64,000 nucleotides of DNA from Arthrobacter sp. FW305-BF8 (GTDB lineage: Bacteria; Actinomycetota; Actinomycetes; Actinomycetales; Micrococcaceae): contig NZ_CP084561.1 of the NCBI RefSeq assembly GCF_021789315.1, positions 4,464,001 to 4,528,000 on the forward strand. The letters run 5' to 3'. The position numbers and the translations under genes are program-made. Positions 50,713 through 59,471 of the stretch are shown in pieces. How positions within the stretch are numbered: position 1 is the stretch's first letter; each line of letters begins with the position of its first letter. Under the pieces are notes generated by a model. That model did not search any database, was not told the origin of the DNA, and saw only the letters and a list, made by a program, of their open reading frames with translations.

Positions 50713-53370
50713 CTAGTCCCGGCGGCGGACGGTGAGCCCGCTACCCAGGGGACTGCCGCCGTCGGGCCCCGACAGTGCTTCCAGGCCCTCGACGGTGAGC
50801 TCCCCGAGGTCGGCGGCGGTGTCCACCAGGACGGTGTCGCCGTCGGAGATTTCACCGGCCAGGATGGCCTTGGCCAGCCGGTCGCCGATTTCGCGCTGCA
50901 CGAGGCGCCGCAGCGGCCGGGCGCCGTAGGCAGGGTCGAAGCCGGACATCGCCAGCCAGGAGCGGGCCCCTTCGGTGACCTCGAGCGAAAGCCGCCGCTC
51001 CTGCAGGCGCTTGGTCAGCTCCGCCACCTGCAGCTCGACGATCCGGGCGAGCTCGTCCACGGACAGCGGATCAAACAGCACCACCTCATCCAGCCGGTTC
51101 AGGAACTCCGGCTTGAAGGAAGCGTTCACGGTGGCCATCACCGCGTTGCGCTTGGCGTTCGCATCCAGCGTTGGGTCCACGAGGAACTGGCTGCCCAGGT
51201 TTGAGGTGAGCACCAGGATCACGTTGCGGAAGTCCACGGTGCGGCCCTGGCCGTCGGTGAGGCGGCCGTCGTCGAGCACCTGCAGCAGGATGTCGAACAC
51301 CTCGGGGTGAGCCTTCTCCACCTCGTCCAGCAGCACCACGGAGTACGGCCGGCGGCGAACGGCCTCGGTAAGCTGGCCGCCCTCCTCGTAGCCGACGTAG
51401 CCGGGAGGCGCACCGACGAGGCGGGCCACGGAGTGCTTTTCGCTGTACTCCGACATGTCGATCCGCACCATGGCGCGTTCGTCGTCGAAAAGGAAGTCCG
51501 CGAGCGCCTTGGCGAGTTCGGTTTTGCCGACGCCGGTAGGGCCGAGGAACAGGAACGAACCTGTGGGCCGGTTGGGGTCGCTGATGCCGGCCCGTGCGCG
51601 GCGCACGGCGTCGGACACGGCGGTGACGGCCTTGGACTGCCCGATCAGCCTCCTGCCGAGCTCCCCCTCCATGTGCAGCAGCTTCTGGCTTTCGCCCTGG
51701 AGCATGCGGCCGGCCGGAATTCCGGTCCATGCCGCGATGACCTCGGCGATGTCGTTGGCCGTGACCTCCTCCGCCACCATCAGGGCAGATTTGTCGGCGA
51801 CGGCGGCCTCAGCTTCTGCGGCGTCGTTCAGTTCGCGTTCCAGTGCAGGAATTTCGCCGTAGAGGACCCGGGACGCGGTCTCAAGGTCTCCCTCGCGCTG
51901 CGCCTTGTCCGCAGTGGACCGCAGCTCGTCCAGCTTTGCCTTCAGGTCGCCAACGCGGTTCAGGCCTGCTTTCTCGGCCTCCCAGCGGGCGTTCAAGCCG
52001 GCCAGTTGCTCCTTCTTGTCCGCCATGTCCGCCCGCAGCGCAGCGAGGCGCTCCACGGACGCGGCGTCCGTCTCACCCTGCAGGGCGAGCTCCTCCATGG
52101 TGAGCCGGTCGACGGCGCGGCGCAGCTGGTCGATCTCCTCCGGGGCGGAGTCGATCTCCATGCGCAGCCGGGAGGCGGCCTCGTCCACGAGGTCGATCGC
52201 CTTGTCCGGCAGTTGCCGGCCGGAAATGTAGCGGTTGGAGAGCGTCGCGGCAGCCACCAGCGCGGAGTCTGCGATGGCGACCTTGTGGTGGGCCTCGTAC
52301 CGCTCCTTCAGGCCCCGCAGGATTCCGATGGTGTCGTCCACGCTGGGCTCCCCGACGTACACCTGCTGGAAGCGCCGCTCCAGGGCGGGGTCCTTCTCGA
52401 TGTTCTCGCGGTACTCGTCGAGGGTGGTGGCGCCGATCAGCCGCAGCTCACCCCGGGCCAGCATCGGCTTGAGCATATTGCCGGCGTCCATGGCGCTTTC
52501 GCCGCTGGCCCCGGCTCCCACCACTGTGTGCAGCTCATCGATGAACGTGACAATCCGGCCGTCAGAGTTCTTGATCTCTTCAAGGACGGCCTTCAGTCGC
52601 TCCTCAAACTCGCCCCGGTATTTGGCGCCGGCCACCATGGAGGCCAGGTCAAGGGCGATCAGAGTCTTGCCCCGAAGACTCTCCGGCACGTCACCGGCGA
52701 CGATGCGCTGGGCGAGGCCCTCGACGACGGCCGTCTTGCCGACGCCCGGCTCACCGATGATCACCGGGTTGTTCTTCGTGCGGCGGCTGAGCACCTGGAT
52801 GATGCGGCGGATTTCGGCATCCCGCCCAATCACGGGGTCCAGCTTGCCGGAGCGGGCGGTCGCGGTCAGATCGGTGCCGAACTTTTCCAGGGCCTGAAAA
52901 GTGTTCTCCGGGTCAGGCGAGTTGACCTTGCGGTCGCCGCGGACACCCGGCAGGGCCGCTGCCAAGGCCTCATGCGACGCGCCGGCGTCGCGCAACAGCC
53001 TGCCAACGCCGTCGCTTCCCGCCGAGAGGCCGAGCAGCAGGTGCTCGGTGGAGACGAAGGAGTCGCCCAGCTTGTCGGCTTCGTTCTGGGCGTTCTGGAT
53101 CGCCTGCAGGGAAGGCCGGGACAGCTGGGCCTGCTGGACCGAGCTTCCGGACGTGGCAGGCAGCGCCTTGATGGCGGTACTGGCCTGGACGCTGACCGTA
53201 TCCGGATCCGCTCCGGTGGCGCGAAGGAGAGCGACGGCGACGCCCTCCCGCTGATCCATCAGCGCCTTGAGCAGGTGGGCGGGTTCCACCTGCGGATTCC
53301 CGGCCGTGGAGGCGTTCATCGCGGCAGCTGAAAGAGCCTCCTGGCTCTTGGTGGTGAATTTGGCGTCCAA
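50713..53370 (-). CDS. clpB: ATP-dependent chaperone ClpB
   Basis: An 885-aa disaggregase that, with DnaK, pulls proteins out of aggregates. Clp N-domains cover about 1-150; the first AAA+ module has Walker A GEPGVGKT at 206-213; a coiled-coil middle domain lies at about 410-530; the second module has GPTGVGKTELAKAL and VVLLDEVEKAHPEVFD. There is no ClpP-docking tripeptide region typical of ClpA/C. It starts at TTG with AAAGGAG upstream. A HAIR-type operator at 53402-53422 lies just upstream, so heat-shock control by HspR is likely. The product tail (GSGLTVRRRD) is short and normal. Confidence 0.97.
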   Translation of the reverse strand: MDAKFTTKSQEALSAAAMNASTAGNPQVEPAHLLKALMDQREGVAVALLRATGADPDTVSVQASTAIKALPATSGSSVQQAQLSRPSLQAIQNAQNEADKLGDSFVSTEHLLLGLSAGSDGVGRLLRDAGASHEALAAALPGVRGDRKVNSPDPENTFQALEKFGTDLTATARSGKLDPVIGRDAEIRRIIQVLSRRTKNNPVIIGEPGVGKTAVVEGLAQRIVAGDVPESLRGKTLIALDLASMVAGAKYRGEFEERLKAVLEEIKNSDGRIVTFIDELHTVVGAGASGESAMDAGNMLKPMLARGELRLIGATTLDEYRENIEKDPALERRFQQVYVGEPSVDDTIGILRGLKERYEAHHKVAIADSALVAAATLSNRYISGRQLPDKAIDLVDEAASRLRMEIDSAPEEIDQLRRAVDRLTMEELALQGETDAASVERLAALRADMADKKEQLAGLNARWEAEKAGLNRVGDLKAKLDELRSTADKAQREGDLETASRVLYGEIPALERELNDAAEAEAAVADKSALMVAEEVTANDIAEVIAAWTGIPAGRMLQGESQKLLHMEGELGRRLIGQSKAVTAVSDAVRRARAGISDPNRPTGSFLFLGPTGVGKTELAKALADFLFDDERAMVRIDMSEYSEKHSVARLVGAPPGYVGYEEGGQLTEAVRRRPYSVVLLDEVEKAHPEVFDILLQVLDDGRLTDGQGRTVDFRNVILVLTSNLGSQFLVDPTLDANAKRNAVMATVNASFKPEFLNRLDEVVLFDPLSVDELARIVELQVAELTKRLQERRLSLEVTEGARSWLAMSGFDPAYGARPLRRLVQREIGDRLAKAILAGEISDGDTVLVDTAADLGELTVEGLEALSGPDGGSPLGSGLTVRRRD

Positions 53371-53401
53371 AGAGAGCTCCTTTCGAAGACGTTTTAGCTA
53401 C

Positions 53402-53422
53402 GTTGAGTCTACTACGCTCAAC
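53402..53422. promoter_or_regulatory. HAIR operator (HspR site) upstream of clpB
   Basis: GTTGAGT-CTACTAC-GCTCAAC is an inverted repeat with a seven-base spacer, matching the HAIR consensus CTTGAGT-N7-ACTCAAG at most positions. HspR binds HAIR to repress clpB and dnaK operons in actinobacteria. Confidence 0.88.
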
Positions 53423-53642
53423 TTTGCTTTTTACGTCATCACTGCCAAGTTTTCCCACAGCGAAATGCCCTCTCAGGGGCGGGCGGATATTCCGTGAACA
53501 GTGGCCCTTGAACTGTATCGCCAGCGGCCGAATCCCCCTAGGATCGACCTGTGGCTGCGAGGGCCAAGCCCTCGAGGCGGCAGCCGCCAAGAGCGTCAGT
53601 CCACAATCCCCAAAGACCACTACCCCAGAGACAGGACCGGCA

Positions 53643-53978
53643 ATGAAGAAGTTTGTAGTTCTTTACAACGCACCGCAGTCGGCACAATCCCAGATGGCGG
53701 AGAGTTCCCCCGAGGCCGCGCAGGAGGGCATGAAGGCCTGGATGGAGTGGGCGTCCCGGGCCGGCAGCGGCATCGTGGACATGGGCCAGCCCCTGGGCGC
53801 CGGCAAGGAGGTCAGCCAGTCCGGCACCTCGGACACGAACGCCAGCGTTGGCGGATACGGAATCCTGCAGGCCGAGGACATGGACGGCGCCCTGGCCCTC
53901 CTCGAGGGACACCCGCACCTCATGATGCCCGGCGCGAGCATCCAGGTATACGAGACCCTCGACCTGCCCGGGATGTAA
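53643..53978 (+). CDS. YCII/DGPF-like small protein
   Basis: A 111-aa soluble protein of the YCII-related ferredoxin-like fold: MKKFVVLYNAP at the N-terminus, GIVDMGQPLGAGKEV in the middle, GYGILQAEDMDGALALLEGHPHL, and an EVYET-like end. AGGACC lies upstream of the ATG. The function of the family is largely unknown; some members are fused to sigma factors. It stands alone between clpB (divergent) and the protease (convergent). Confidence 0.85.
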   Translation: MKKFVVLYNAPQSAQSQMAESSPEAAQEGMKAWMEWASRAGSGIVDMGQPLGAGKEVSQSGTSDTNASVGGYGILQAEDMDGALALLEGHPHLMMPGASIQVYETLDLPGM

Positions 53979-53981
53979 CCG

Positions 53982-54779
53982 CTAGGAGCCCCGAACCCCG
54001 GAGACGCTGGTGATCCAGGCCAGGTTGCGGACCACGGAGGCGTGGTCATTGAAGTAGCCGGTGTAATTCGAAGGGTTCGGGGCCGGCAAGATGTCCGACG
54101 AGGACAGGACCCCTGCAAGTTTGCCGTTCACGATCAGCGGGCCGCCCGAGTCGCCGCTCAGCGTGTGACCGCTCTTCGACCGCGTCCGGATAGACGGACC
54201 GCCGTAGTTGTCCACGCCCTGCCACACCACCGAGACGTCCGCCGCCTTGAGGTAGTAGGACATGGCGCCGGACCCCTCGGACTGATCGCCCCAGCCATAA
54301 ACCCTCGCGGGAGTTCCGGTGGCAGGAAAGGAACTGGACAGGCCCACGTAGGAGCCGTAGTACGGCGCGGACAGTCTCAGCAACAGGACGTCCCCGGCAG
54401 GGGCGGGGTAGCGCGCGGCCACCGAACGGACGGCACCTCCGGTTCCGAGGTAGCTGGTGCCGAGCCGGACCGACCTAAGGCTCGTGGAGTTGCAGTGCTT
54501 GGCCGTAATGACCCAGCCCGCAGCGATCTGACTGCCGGCACAGCCCACGTTGATGCCTGCGGAGTCGAAGGAAACTTGCGCCGCGAAGGGGGCTGCTGAA
54601 ACCGTAGTGATGCCGCCGCCCGCGATGTCCCGGCTCAACGTACCGTCGCCGTCGGGGGCCGGCACGTCCTTGACCCGCGCTTCCCGGGCCGCGGCGGCCT
54701 GCGCTGGCGGACCGCCGAGTACGGGAGCCAGCAGGGCCGCGCTGGCCGTGGCAGCGGCCAGGATTTTGGCGATCTTCAA
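53982..54779 (-). CDS. Secreted trypsin-like serine protease
   Basis: A 265-aa S1-family protease. Residues 1-30 form a Sec signal peptide (KILAAATASAALLAPVLGG...AQAAA). The catalytic triad is His95 (GWVITAKHC), Asp130 (GDVLLLRLS) and Ser211 (SGDSGGPLI). Cys80/Cys96 could form the usual disulfide. A short propeptide lies between the signal and the mature domain. It is probably an exported protease similar to Streptomyces-type trypsins or inactive-homolog scavengers; the triad argues for activity. An inverted repeat is upstream (54833-54849). Confidence 0.92.
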   Translation of the reverse strand: MKIAKILAAATASAALLAPVLGGPPAQAAAAREARVKDVPAPDGDGTLSRDIAGGGITTVSAAPFAAQVSFDSAGINVGCAGSQIAAGWVITAKHCNSTSLRSVRLGTSYLGTGGAVRSVAARYPAPAGDVLLLRLSAPYYGSYVGLSSSFPATGTPARVYGWGDQSEGSGAMSYYLKAADVSVVWQGVDNYGGPSIRTRSKSGHTLSGDSGGPLIVNGKLAGVLSSSDILPAPNPSNYTGYFNDHASVVRNLAWITSVSGVRGS

Positions 54780-54832
54780 CGTGAGGCTCCTTGGCGTCGG
54801 GGGCGAGGGGTCCGACCGCGAGCGTACGTGTC

Positions 54833-54849
54833 ATGACAACAAATGTCAT
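54833..54849. promoter_or_regulatory. Inverted repeat upstream of the protease gene
   Basis: ATGACA-N5-TGTCAT is a perfect 6-bp inverted repeat 54 bases before the protease start. It could be an operator; no regulator is encoded nearby. Confidence 0.4.
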
Positions 54850-54997
54850 ATCCATTACAGAAAAAGTCACTGCAGTCCGCGCCGGCGCCGGCGCATGGCC
54901 CCGAAGCGCCGGGGGGATTACCCTGAGGGCCAAGCAGGAATCACTTTTTTCGCCAGCCGACGGCGGCATCAGGCTCAGTTCCGCGGTGTGAGGGATC

Positions 54998-56149
54998 ATG
55001 ACTGGACTGTCGAAACAACGGAGATGGCCCGGCGTTGCTCCGGCCGTACTTTCGATGGCGCTGCTGGTTACAGCGTGCCAGCCCGCTCCACCCCTGCCGC
55101 CGCCCTCGTCGTCCGGGACGCCGGTTTCGCCTGCTGGGACCGGACCGGCAACCCCGTCATCCAGCCCCGGGCAATCCTCCTCCCCTGCAGGGCCTTCCCC
55201 AGACGCGGAGTCCTCCTCCACCACAGCGCCAGCCGCCGTCCACTTCACGGCCCAGGGCGACATCGGGCTGGGCGCGGGGGCCAGGAAGGTGCTTGACACA
55301 ATCGGCGGCCTGCGGCCTGAGCTGAACCTGGCCCTCGGGGACTTCCCCTACGAGGCAGGGCGCGAGCAGGATTTCTGTGACATGGTCACCGGCAAGCTGG
55401 GCGGCCACTTTCCCTACCAGGTGGTCAGCGGAAACCACGAGAGCGACGGCCATGACGGCGACATCGCCAACATCGTCAACTGCCTGCCCAACAAGTTGGC
55501 GGGGCTGCAGGGCGAGTACGGAGTGCAGTGGTACGCCGACTACCCGGAACGGAACCCGCTGGTGCGTTTCATCATGGTGTCCCCGGGGATCGAATTCCAT
55601 GACGGAAACATCCTGGACTACTCGCGGGGCAGTGAGCGGTGGCGCTGGACAGCAGCAGCGTTGGACGGTGCCAAGTCCAAGAACATCCCGTGGACCGTGG
55701 TGGGCATGCACACTCCTTGTCTCAGCGTGGGCAAATATGATTGCCAGGCGGGAGCCGACTTCACGGACATGCTCATCGACAAGAAGGCAGATCTTGTTCT
55801 GAGCGCCCACGACCACATCTACCAACGGAGCCACCAACTGGGTGGGGGCCGGGGCTGCCCTGCACTGGTGCCGGACACATTCTCCCAAGGCTGCCTCGCC
55901 GATTCGGACGCCACCATGGTCCAGGGTGCCGGAACGGTCTTCGCCACGGTCGGAACGGGCGGCAGGGGGCTGTATGACGTCAACGATCAGGATTCGGAAT
56001 CCGGCTACTTTGCCGCCTGGTCCGGGAGCAACTGCGACGCCGCCCTCGGCACGCTGGACGTGACGGCCACCGCTGACCGGCTCGCAGCAAAGTTCGTCCC
56101 TGCGGAGAGGTATACCTTTACGGACAACTTCGAGATTGGACGAAAGTAG
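54998..56149 (+). CDS. Metallophosphoesterase lipoprotein
   Basis: A 383-aa exported protein. A lipobox LLVTAC puts the lipidated cysteine at residue 27, then a Pro/Ser/Thr-rich linker to about 75. The calcineurin-like phosphoesterase domain has FTAQGDIGLG, NLALGDFPYE, SGNHESDG and SAHDHIYQR, giving the expected Asp, His and Asn metal ligands, although the first motif lacks the usual D-x-H. It is membrane-anchored outside the cell. The substrate (nucleotides, phosphodiesters or phosphomonoesters) is not evident. Confidence 0.88.
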   Translation: MTGLSKQRRWPGVAPAVLSMALLVTACQPAPPLPPPSSSGTPVSPAGTGPATPSSSPGQSSSPAGPSPDAESSSTTAPAAVHFTAQGDIGLGAGARKVLDTIGGLRPELNLALGDFPYEAGREQDFCDMVTGKLGGHFPYQVVSGNHESDGHDGDIANIVNCLPNKLAGLQGEYGVQWYADYPERNPLVRFIMVSPGIEFHDGNILDYSRGSERWRWTAAALDGAKSKNIPWTVVGMHTPCLSVGKYDCQAGADFTDMLIDKKADLVLSAHDHIYQRSHQLGGGRGCPALVPDTFSQGCLADSDATMVQGAGTVFATVGTGGRGLYDVNDQDSESGYFAAWSGSNCDAALGTLDVTATADRLAAKFVPAERYTFTDNFEIGRK

Positions 56150-56195
56150 CCGGGCCGCAGCTGCACTGACGCGGATGGCGGGCACGGCACCGGAC

Positions 56196-56201
56196 TAGAC
56201 T
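56196..56201 (+). promoter_or_regulatory. -10 box of a leaderless transcript (56209 gene)
   Basis: TAGACT ends seven bases before the ATG at 56209, with no ribosome-binding site between them. Confidence 0.5.
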
Positions 56202-56208
56202 CTCTCCC

Positions 56209-57078
56209 ATGGCCGTCTACATCGATCCGCCGCTTTGGCCTGCCCATGAAACACTTTTTTCGCATCTGATTTCAGACACTTCCCTGGCGGAGCTGCACGC
56301 CTTCGCCGCTGCGGCGGGCATCCCTGAGCGGGCATTCGACGGCGACCACTACGACGTGCCGCAGCGCCGCTATGACGGTCTGGTGGCTGCCGGTGCCATT
56401 CCGGTTGAGGCGCGGGTCCTCGTGCGGAAACTCATTGCCAGCGGGCTCCGGATCCCCGCGCGCAGCCGCACGAAGTCCCTCAAGACTCCCCTGCTCCACC
56501 GCTGGAACATGGTGCTGCCCGGCCATGACGCCCTGTTCCTGGACCTGCTGGACCGCTGGAGCGAGAGCCACCGCAGGTACCACGGCTGCACGCACCTGCT
56601 CGCCGTGCTGGAGGCCCTGGACCTGCTCACCGCACCCGCGCGGCCGCCGCGCACCGTGCTGCTGGCGGCCTGGTTCCACGACGCCGTCTACCGGGGAGTG
56701 GCGGGCCAGGACGAGGAGGAGTCCGCCCGGCTCGCCGAACTCAGGCTCAGCCAGGCCGGACTGCCGGAAGCCGAGGTCGATGAGGTAGCGCGGCTGGTCC
56801 GGCTCACCTCGGACCACCGGCCGGAGGACGGGGACGACGACGGCGCCCTCCTCTGCGACGCGGACCTGTCAGTTCTGGGCGGGGAACCGGAGCGCTACGC
56901 CCGGTATGCGGCGGCCGTCCGGGAAGACTACGCGCACATCGGCGACGCCGACTTTGCGGCCGGGAGGGCCGCCGTCGTCCGCCAGTTGCTGGCACTGGAC
57001 CCGCTCTTCCACACCGAGCGGGCCCGCAGCCTGTGGCTGGAGGCCGCCCGGCGGAACCTGAAGGCTGAGCTGGCCTGA
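56209..57078 (+). CDS. DUF4031-HD domain fusion protein
   Basis: A 289-aa soluble protein with two parts. Residues 1-85 are a DUF4031 domain (MAVYIDPPLWPAHETLFSHL, DGDHYDVPQRRY). Residues about 95-280 are an HD-superfamily hydrolase with RRYHGCTHLLAVLEAL, AAWFHDAVYRG (the His-Asp pair), DHRP and CDADLSVLG, so the metal ligands look complete. DUF4031 usually occurs as a protein of about 90 residues; the fusion suggests the two parts act on one substrate. Nucleotide or phosphoester hydrolysis is plausible for the HD part. The gene seems leaderless. Confidence 0.85.
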   Translation: MAVYIDPPLWPAHETLFSHLISDTSLAELHAFAAAAGIPERAFDGDHYDVPQRRYDGLVAAGAIPVEARVLVRKLIASGLRIPARSRTKSLKTPLLHRWNMVLPGHDALFLDLLDRWSESHRRYHGCTHLLAVLEALDLLTAPARPPRTVLLAAWFHDAVYRGVAGQDEEESARLAELRLSQAGLPEAEVDEVARLVRLTSDHRPEDGDDDGALLCDADLSVLGGEPERYARYAAAVREDYAHIGDADFAAGRAAVVRQLLALDPLFHTERARSLWLEAARRNLKAELA

Positions 57079-57106
57079 CCGGTGCCGGCCGGACGCCGCC
57101 CGGGTG

Positions 57107-57508
57107 TCAGCGGTAGGCCGTGATGAACGGCCTGTCCGTGGGCACGATCTGCTTGCCCAGTGGCATGAGGGAAACCGGGATCAGCTTCAGGTTGGCGATG
57201 GCCAGCGGGATGCCGATGATGGTGATGGCCATGGCGAACGCCGTGACCACGTGCCCAATGGCAATCCAGATGCCGGCCACCAACAGCCAAATCACGTTGC
57301 CGAGGAGCGAGAACACGCCGTTTCCGCCCGGCTTGTCCACCACCATCCGGCCAAAGGGCCACAGGGTGTAGGACGCGATCCGGAAGGAGGCGATGCCCCA
57401 GGGGATGGTCACGATGAGCAGGCAGCAGATGATGCCGGCGGCGAAGTAGCCCAGCGCCAGCCAGAAGCCGCCGAATACCAGCCAGATGATGTTCAGGAGT
57501 GTCTTCAT
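57107..57508 (-). CDS. YccF-domain inner-membrane protein
   Basis: A 133-aa protein with two YccF repeats (NIIWLVFGGFWLALGYFAAGIICCLLIVTIPWGIASFRIA and NVIWLLVAGIWIAIGHVVTAFAMAITIIGIPLAIA in shortened form), each a pair of membrane helices. Family members are small inner-membrane proteins of unknown function. The gene stands alone between two convergent neighbours. Confidence 0.9.
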   Translation of the reverse strand: MKTLLNIIWLVFGGFWLALGYFAAGIICCLLIVTIPWGIASFRIASYTLWPFGRMVVDKPGGNGVFSLLGNVIWLLVAGIWIAIGHVVTAFAMAITIIGIPLAIANLKLIPVSLMPLGKQIVPTDRPFITAYR

Positions 57509-57567
57509 CCGTCCATTCTGCCGGGCCGGAAGGCTGCAGCGCCTCGGGATCTGCCCTGAATTAACCC

Positions 57568-58761
57568 TTAACCTTCAGCCTGCGAACTTTCGGCCTTGGG
57601 CACCTTCACCCTTAGGCTGAGGCGCGGGACCCCGGCGGCCGCGACCAGCAGCGCGAGAAGCCCCAGGCCCAGCGGGAGCGAGGCGGCGGTGGCGACGGCT
57701 CCCACCAGGAGCGGGCCGCCGGCGTCGCCGAGTTCGCGTCCAAGCTCGGCCGAGCCCATGGTGCGCCCCATCCGGTCCTTCGGTGTGCTGTCGGCCAAAT
57801 GCGCAAAGCCCAGCGGCGTGGCCGCGCCGACGCCGCCCCCGATGAGGGCCGCGGCGATAAAGATCGTCGCCGGCCCCGGGACGGCGGCCACCAGGGCCAC
57901 CCCGGCGGCGGTGAGCAACAGGCCGGTCCGCATTCCGCCTGCGTCTCCGATGCGGTGCATGTCGCGCATCGCTCCGATCCGCGGCTGGACCAGCAGGGAG
58001 GCGACGGCCAGCACACTGACGGCGGCGGTGCCGGCCACCGGATCAAGGCCGTGCTGCACTGCCAGGGCCGGAAGGAAACCGATAGCCGCTCCCATGGCCG
58101 CCATCGATGCCGCCAGCACCAGCGTGGGCACCAGGAACCTGCGCTCCGCAACCTGCCGGGCCAGGTCCAGCACCGTGTACCGCTGGCGCGGGAGCGGCGG
58201 CAGGTGAGGGACGGCGAGAAGGATCCACACGGCGGTGGCTGCGGCAAGCGCGGAAAGAGCCCCGAAAAGCAGCGCAAAGCCGCCGCCCGCGATCAGCCCG
58301 GCGCCGAGCAGAGGGCCAATCACATAACCGAGGCTCTTCCAGGACCCGTACCTGCCGAAGAAGGTCCCGGCATTCTTCCCGGCCGAGAGCCGGGCCACCA
58401 TCGCCGAGGACGCCGGGGAGAACGCCGATGCGGCGGCCCCTTGGCCCAGGCGGGCAAGGCCCAGCAGCAGCGGATCCGCGGCCCCCAGTCCGATCAGGGA
58501 CAGCGCGGCGAAGCCGATCAGTCCGCCGACAATGACCGGCTTGGCGCCGATCCGGTCGCTCAGCGCGCCAAAGACCGGCTTGAGGAACACCTCGGAGATG
58601 TCGTAGACGGCCAGCAGGATTCCCAGGTTAAGCAGGGTCAGGCCGATGTTGCCACTCTGGGCGCCCATGCCGGCTGCAATGCTGTGCGCGCCGAACGCGG
58701 TCACGAATCCGGCAGCGTAGAGGGGAGCCGCGGGCGTCCGGGCGCGCGCCGCCTGGGTCAC
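57568..58761 (-). CDS. MFS transporter
   Basis: A 397-aa, twelve-helix major facilitator protein, drug-efflux-like. LSDRIGAKPVIVGGLIGF is the loop 2-3 motif, and GQGAAASAFSPASSAMVARLS the helix 4-5 region typical of DHA1 exporters. Starts at GTG, eight bases... after the end of trpF on the same strand, so it is probably co-transcribed with it. The substrate is unknown. Confidence 0.88.
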   Translation of the reverse strand: MTQAARARTPAAPLYAAGFVTAFGAHSIAAGMGAQSGNIGLTLLNLGILLAVYDISEVFLKPVFGALSDRIGAKPVIVGGLIGFAALSLIGLGAADPLLLGLARLGQGAAASAFSPASSAMVARLSAGKNAGTFFGRYGSWKSLGYVIGPLLGAGLIAGGGFALLFGALSALAAATAVWILLAVPHLPPLPRQRYTVLDLARQVAERRFLVPTLVLAASMAAMGAAIGFLPALAVQHGLDPVAGTAAVSVLAVASLLVQPRIGAMRDMHRIGDAGGMRTGLLLTAAGVALVAAVPGPATIFIAAALIGGGVGAATPLGFAHLADSTPKDRMGRTMGSAELGRELGDAGGPLLVGAVATAASLPLGLGLLALLVAAAGVPRLSLRVKVPKAESSQAEG

Positions 58762-58768
58762 GGGGCGG

Positions 58769-59365
58769 TCAGCCTTTGGCTGCCGTGACGAAAGACCTGA
58801 TCTTAGTCAGGTCCTTCACTCCCCTGCTTTGTTCGACGCCGGAGGAGACGTCCACGCCCCATGCCCCGGCATCACGGGCGGCTTCGGACACGTTGGCGGG
58901 GTCGAGACCGCCGGCCAGGAGCCACTGCCGTCCCGCCAGGCCTTTGGCGCGCACGGAACCGTAGTCCCAGGCCTCGCCGGAACCGGGAACCGCGGCGTCG
59001 ATCAGCAGCAGTTCCTCGCCCCAGTTGCCAAACGCCTCCGGTGCGGCACCCATGGTGACGGCGCGGATGACCTTCATCCCGGCGTCGTGCGCTGTTTTGA
59101 CGTCATCCGGTGTGCGGTCACCGTGAAGCTGGATCCAGCCCAGTCCCGCGGCGCGGGCGATGGCCACCGCGTCGGCGGCCGATTCGGAGCGGAAGACGCC
59201 GACGGCGGCTACACCCTCCGGTACAGCCTTCACCAGCTGGGTGGCCAGATGCGGTGACACCACCCGGGGGCTGGCCGTCAGGACAAAGCCGACGGCGTCC
59301 GCTCCGGCTTCCACGGCCTCCCGGACAGATTCAGGCGTGCTCAGGCCGCAGACTTTGACGAACAT
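58769..59365 (-). CDS. trpF: Phosphoribosylanthranilate isomerase
   Basis: A 198-aa TIM-barrel enzyme of tryptophan synthesis. The catalytic Cys6 lies in VKVCGL and the general-acid Asp in LLLIDAAVPGSGEAWDY; the phosphate-binding loops are LAGGLDPANV and VDVSSGVE. All active-site parts look intact. No other trp gene is nearby. Many actinobacteria lack trpF and use the bifunctional PriA for this step, so a separate trpF is notable. Confidence 0.94.
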   Translation of the reverse strand: MFVKVCGLSTPESVREAVEAGADAVGFVLTASPRVVSPHLATQLVKAVPEGVAAVGVFRSESAADAVAIARAAGLGWIQLHGDRTPDDVKTAHDAGMKVIRAVTMGAAPEAFGNWGEELLLIDAAVPGSGEAWDYGSVRAKGLAGRQWLLAGGLDPANVSEAARDAGAWGVDVSSGVEQSRGVKDLTKIRSFVTAAKG

Positions 59366-59459
59366 TCACCGGCTCCTCGTTGTTGAAAGCGTCGACCACT
59401 TTCTGCAGCGATCCGTCGCCGACTTTACGCGGGGAAAGAGCGTGCGGGCAACGCGCGGA

Positions 59460-59465
59460 TAGGCT
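59460..59465 (+). promoter_or_regulatory. -10 box of a leaderless transcript (hutD-like gene)
   Basis: TAGGCT ends six bases before the ATG at 59472, with no ribosome-binding site. Confidence 0.5.
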
Positions 59466-59471
59466 GGGCTG

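Noticed and set aside
51307..53331. A 674-codon open frame antisense to clpB
   Set aside because: Composition (Arg, Gly, Val, His, Leu) is typical of reverse-strand shadows of high-GC genes; clpB is certain.
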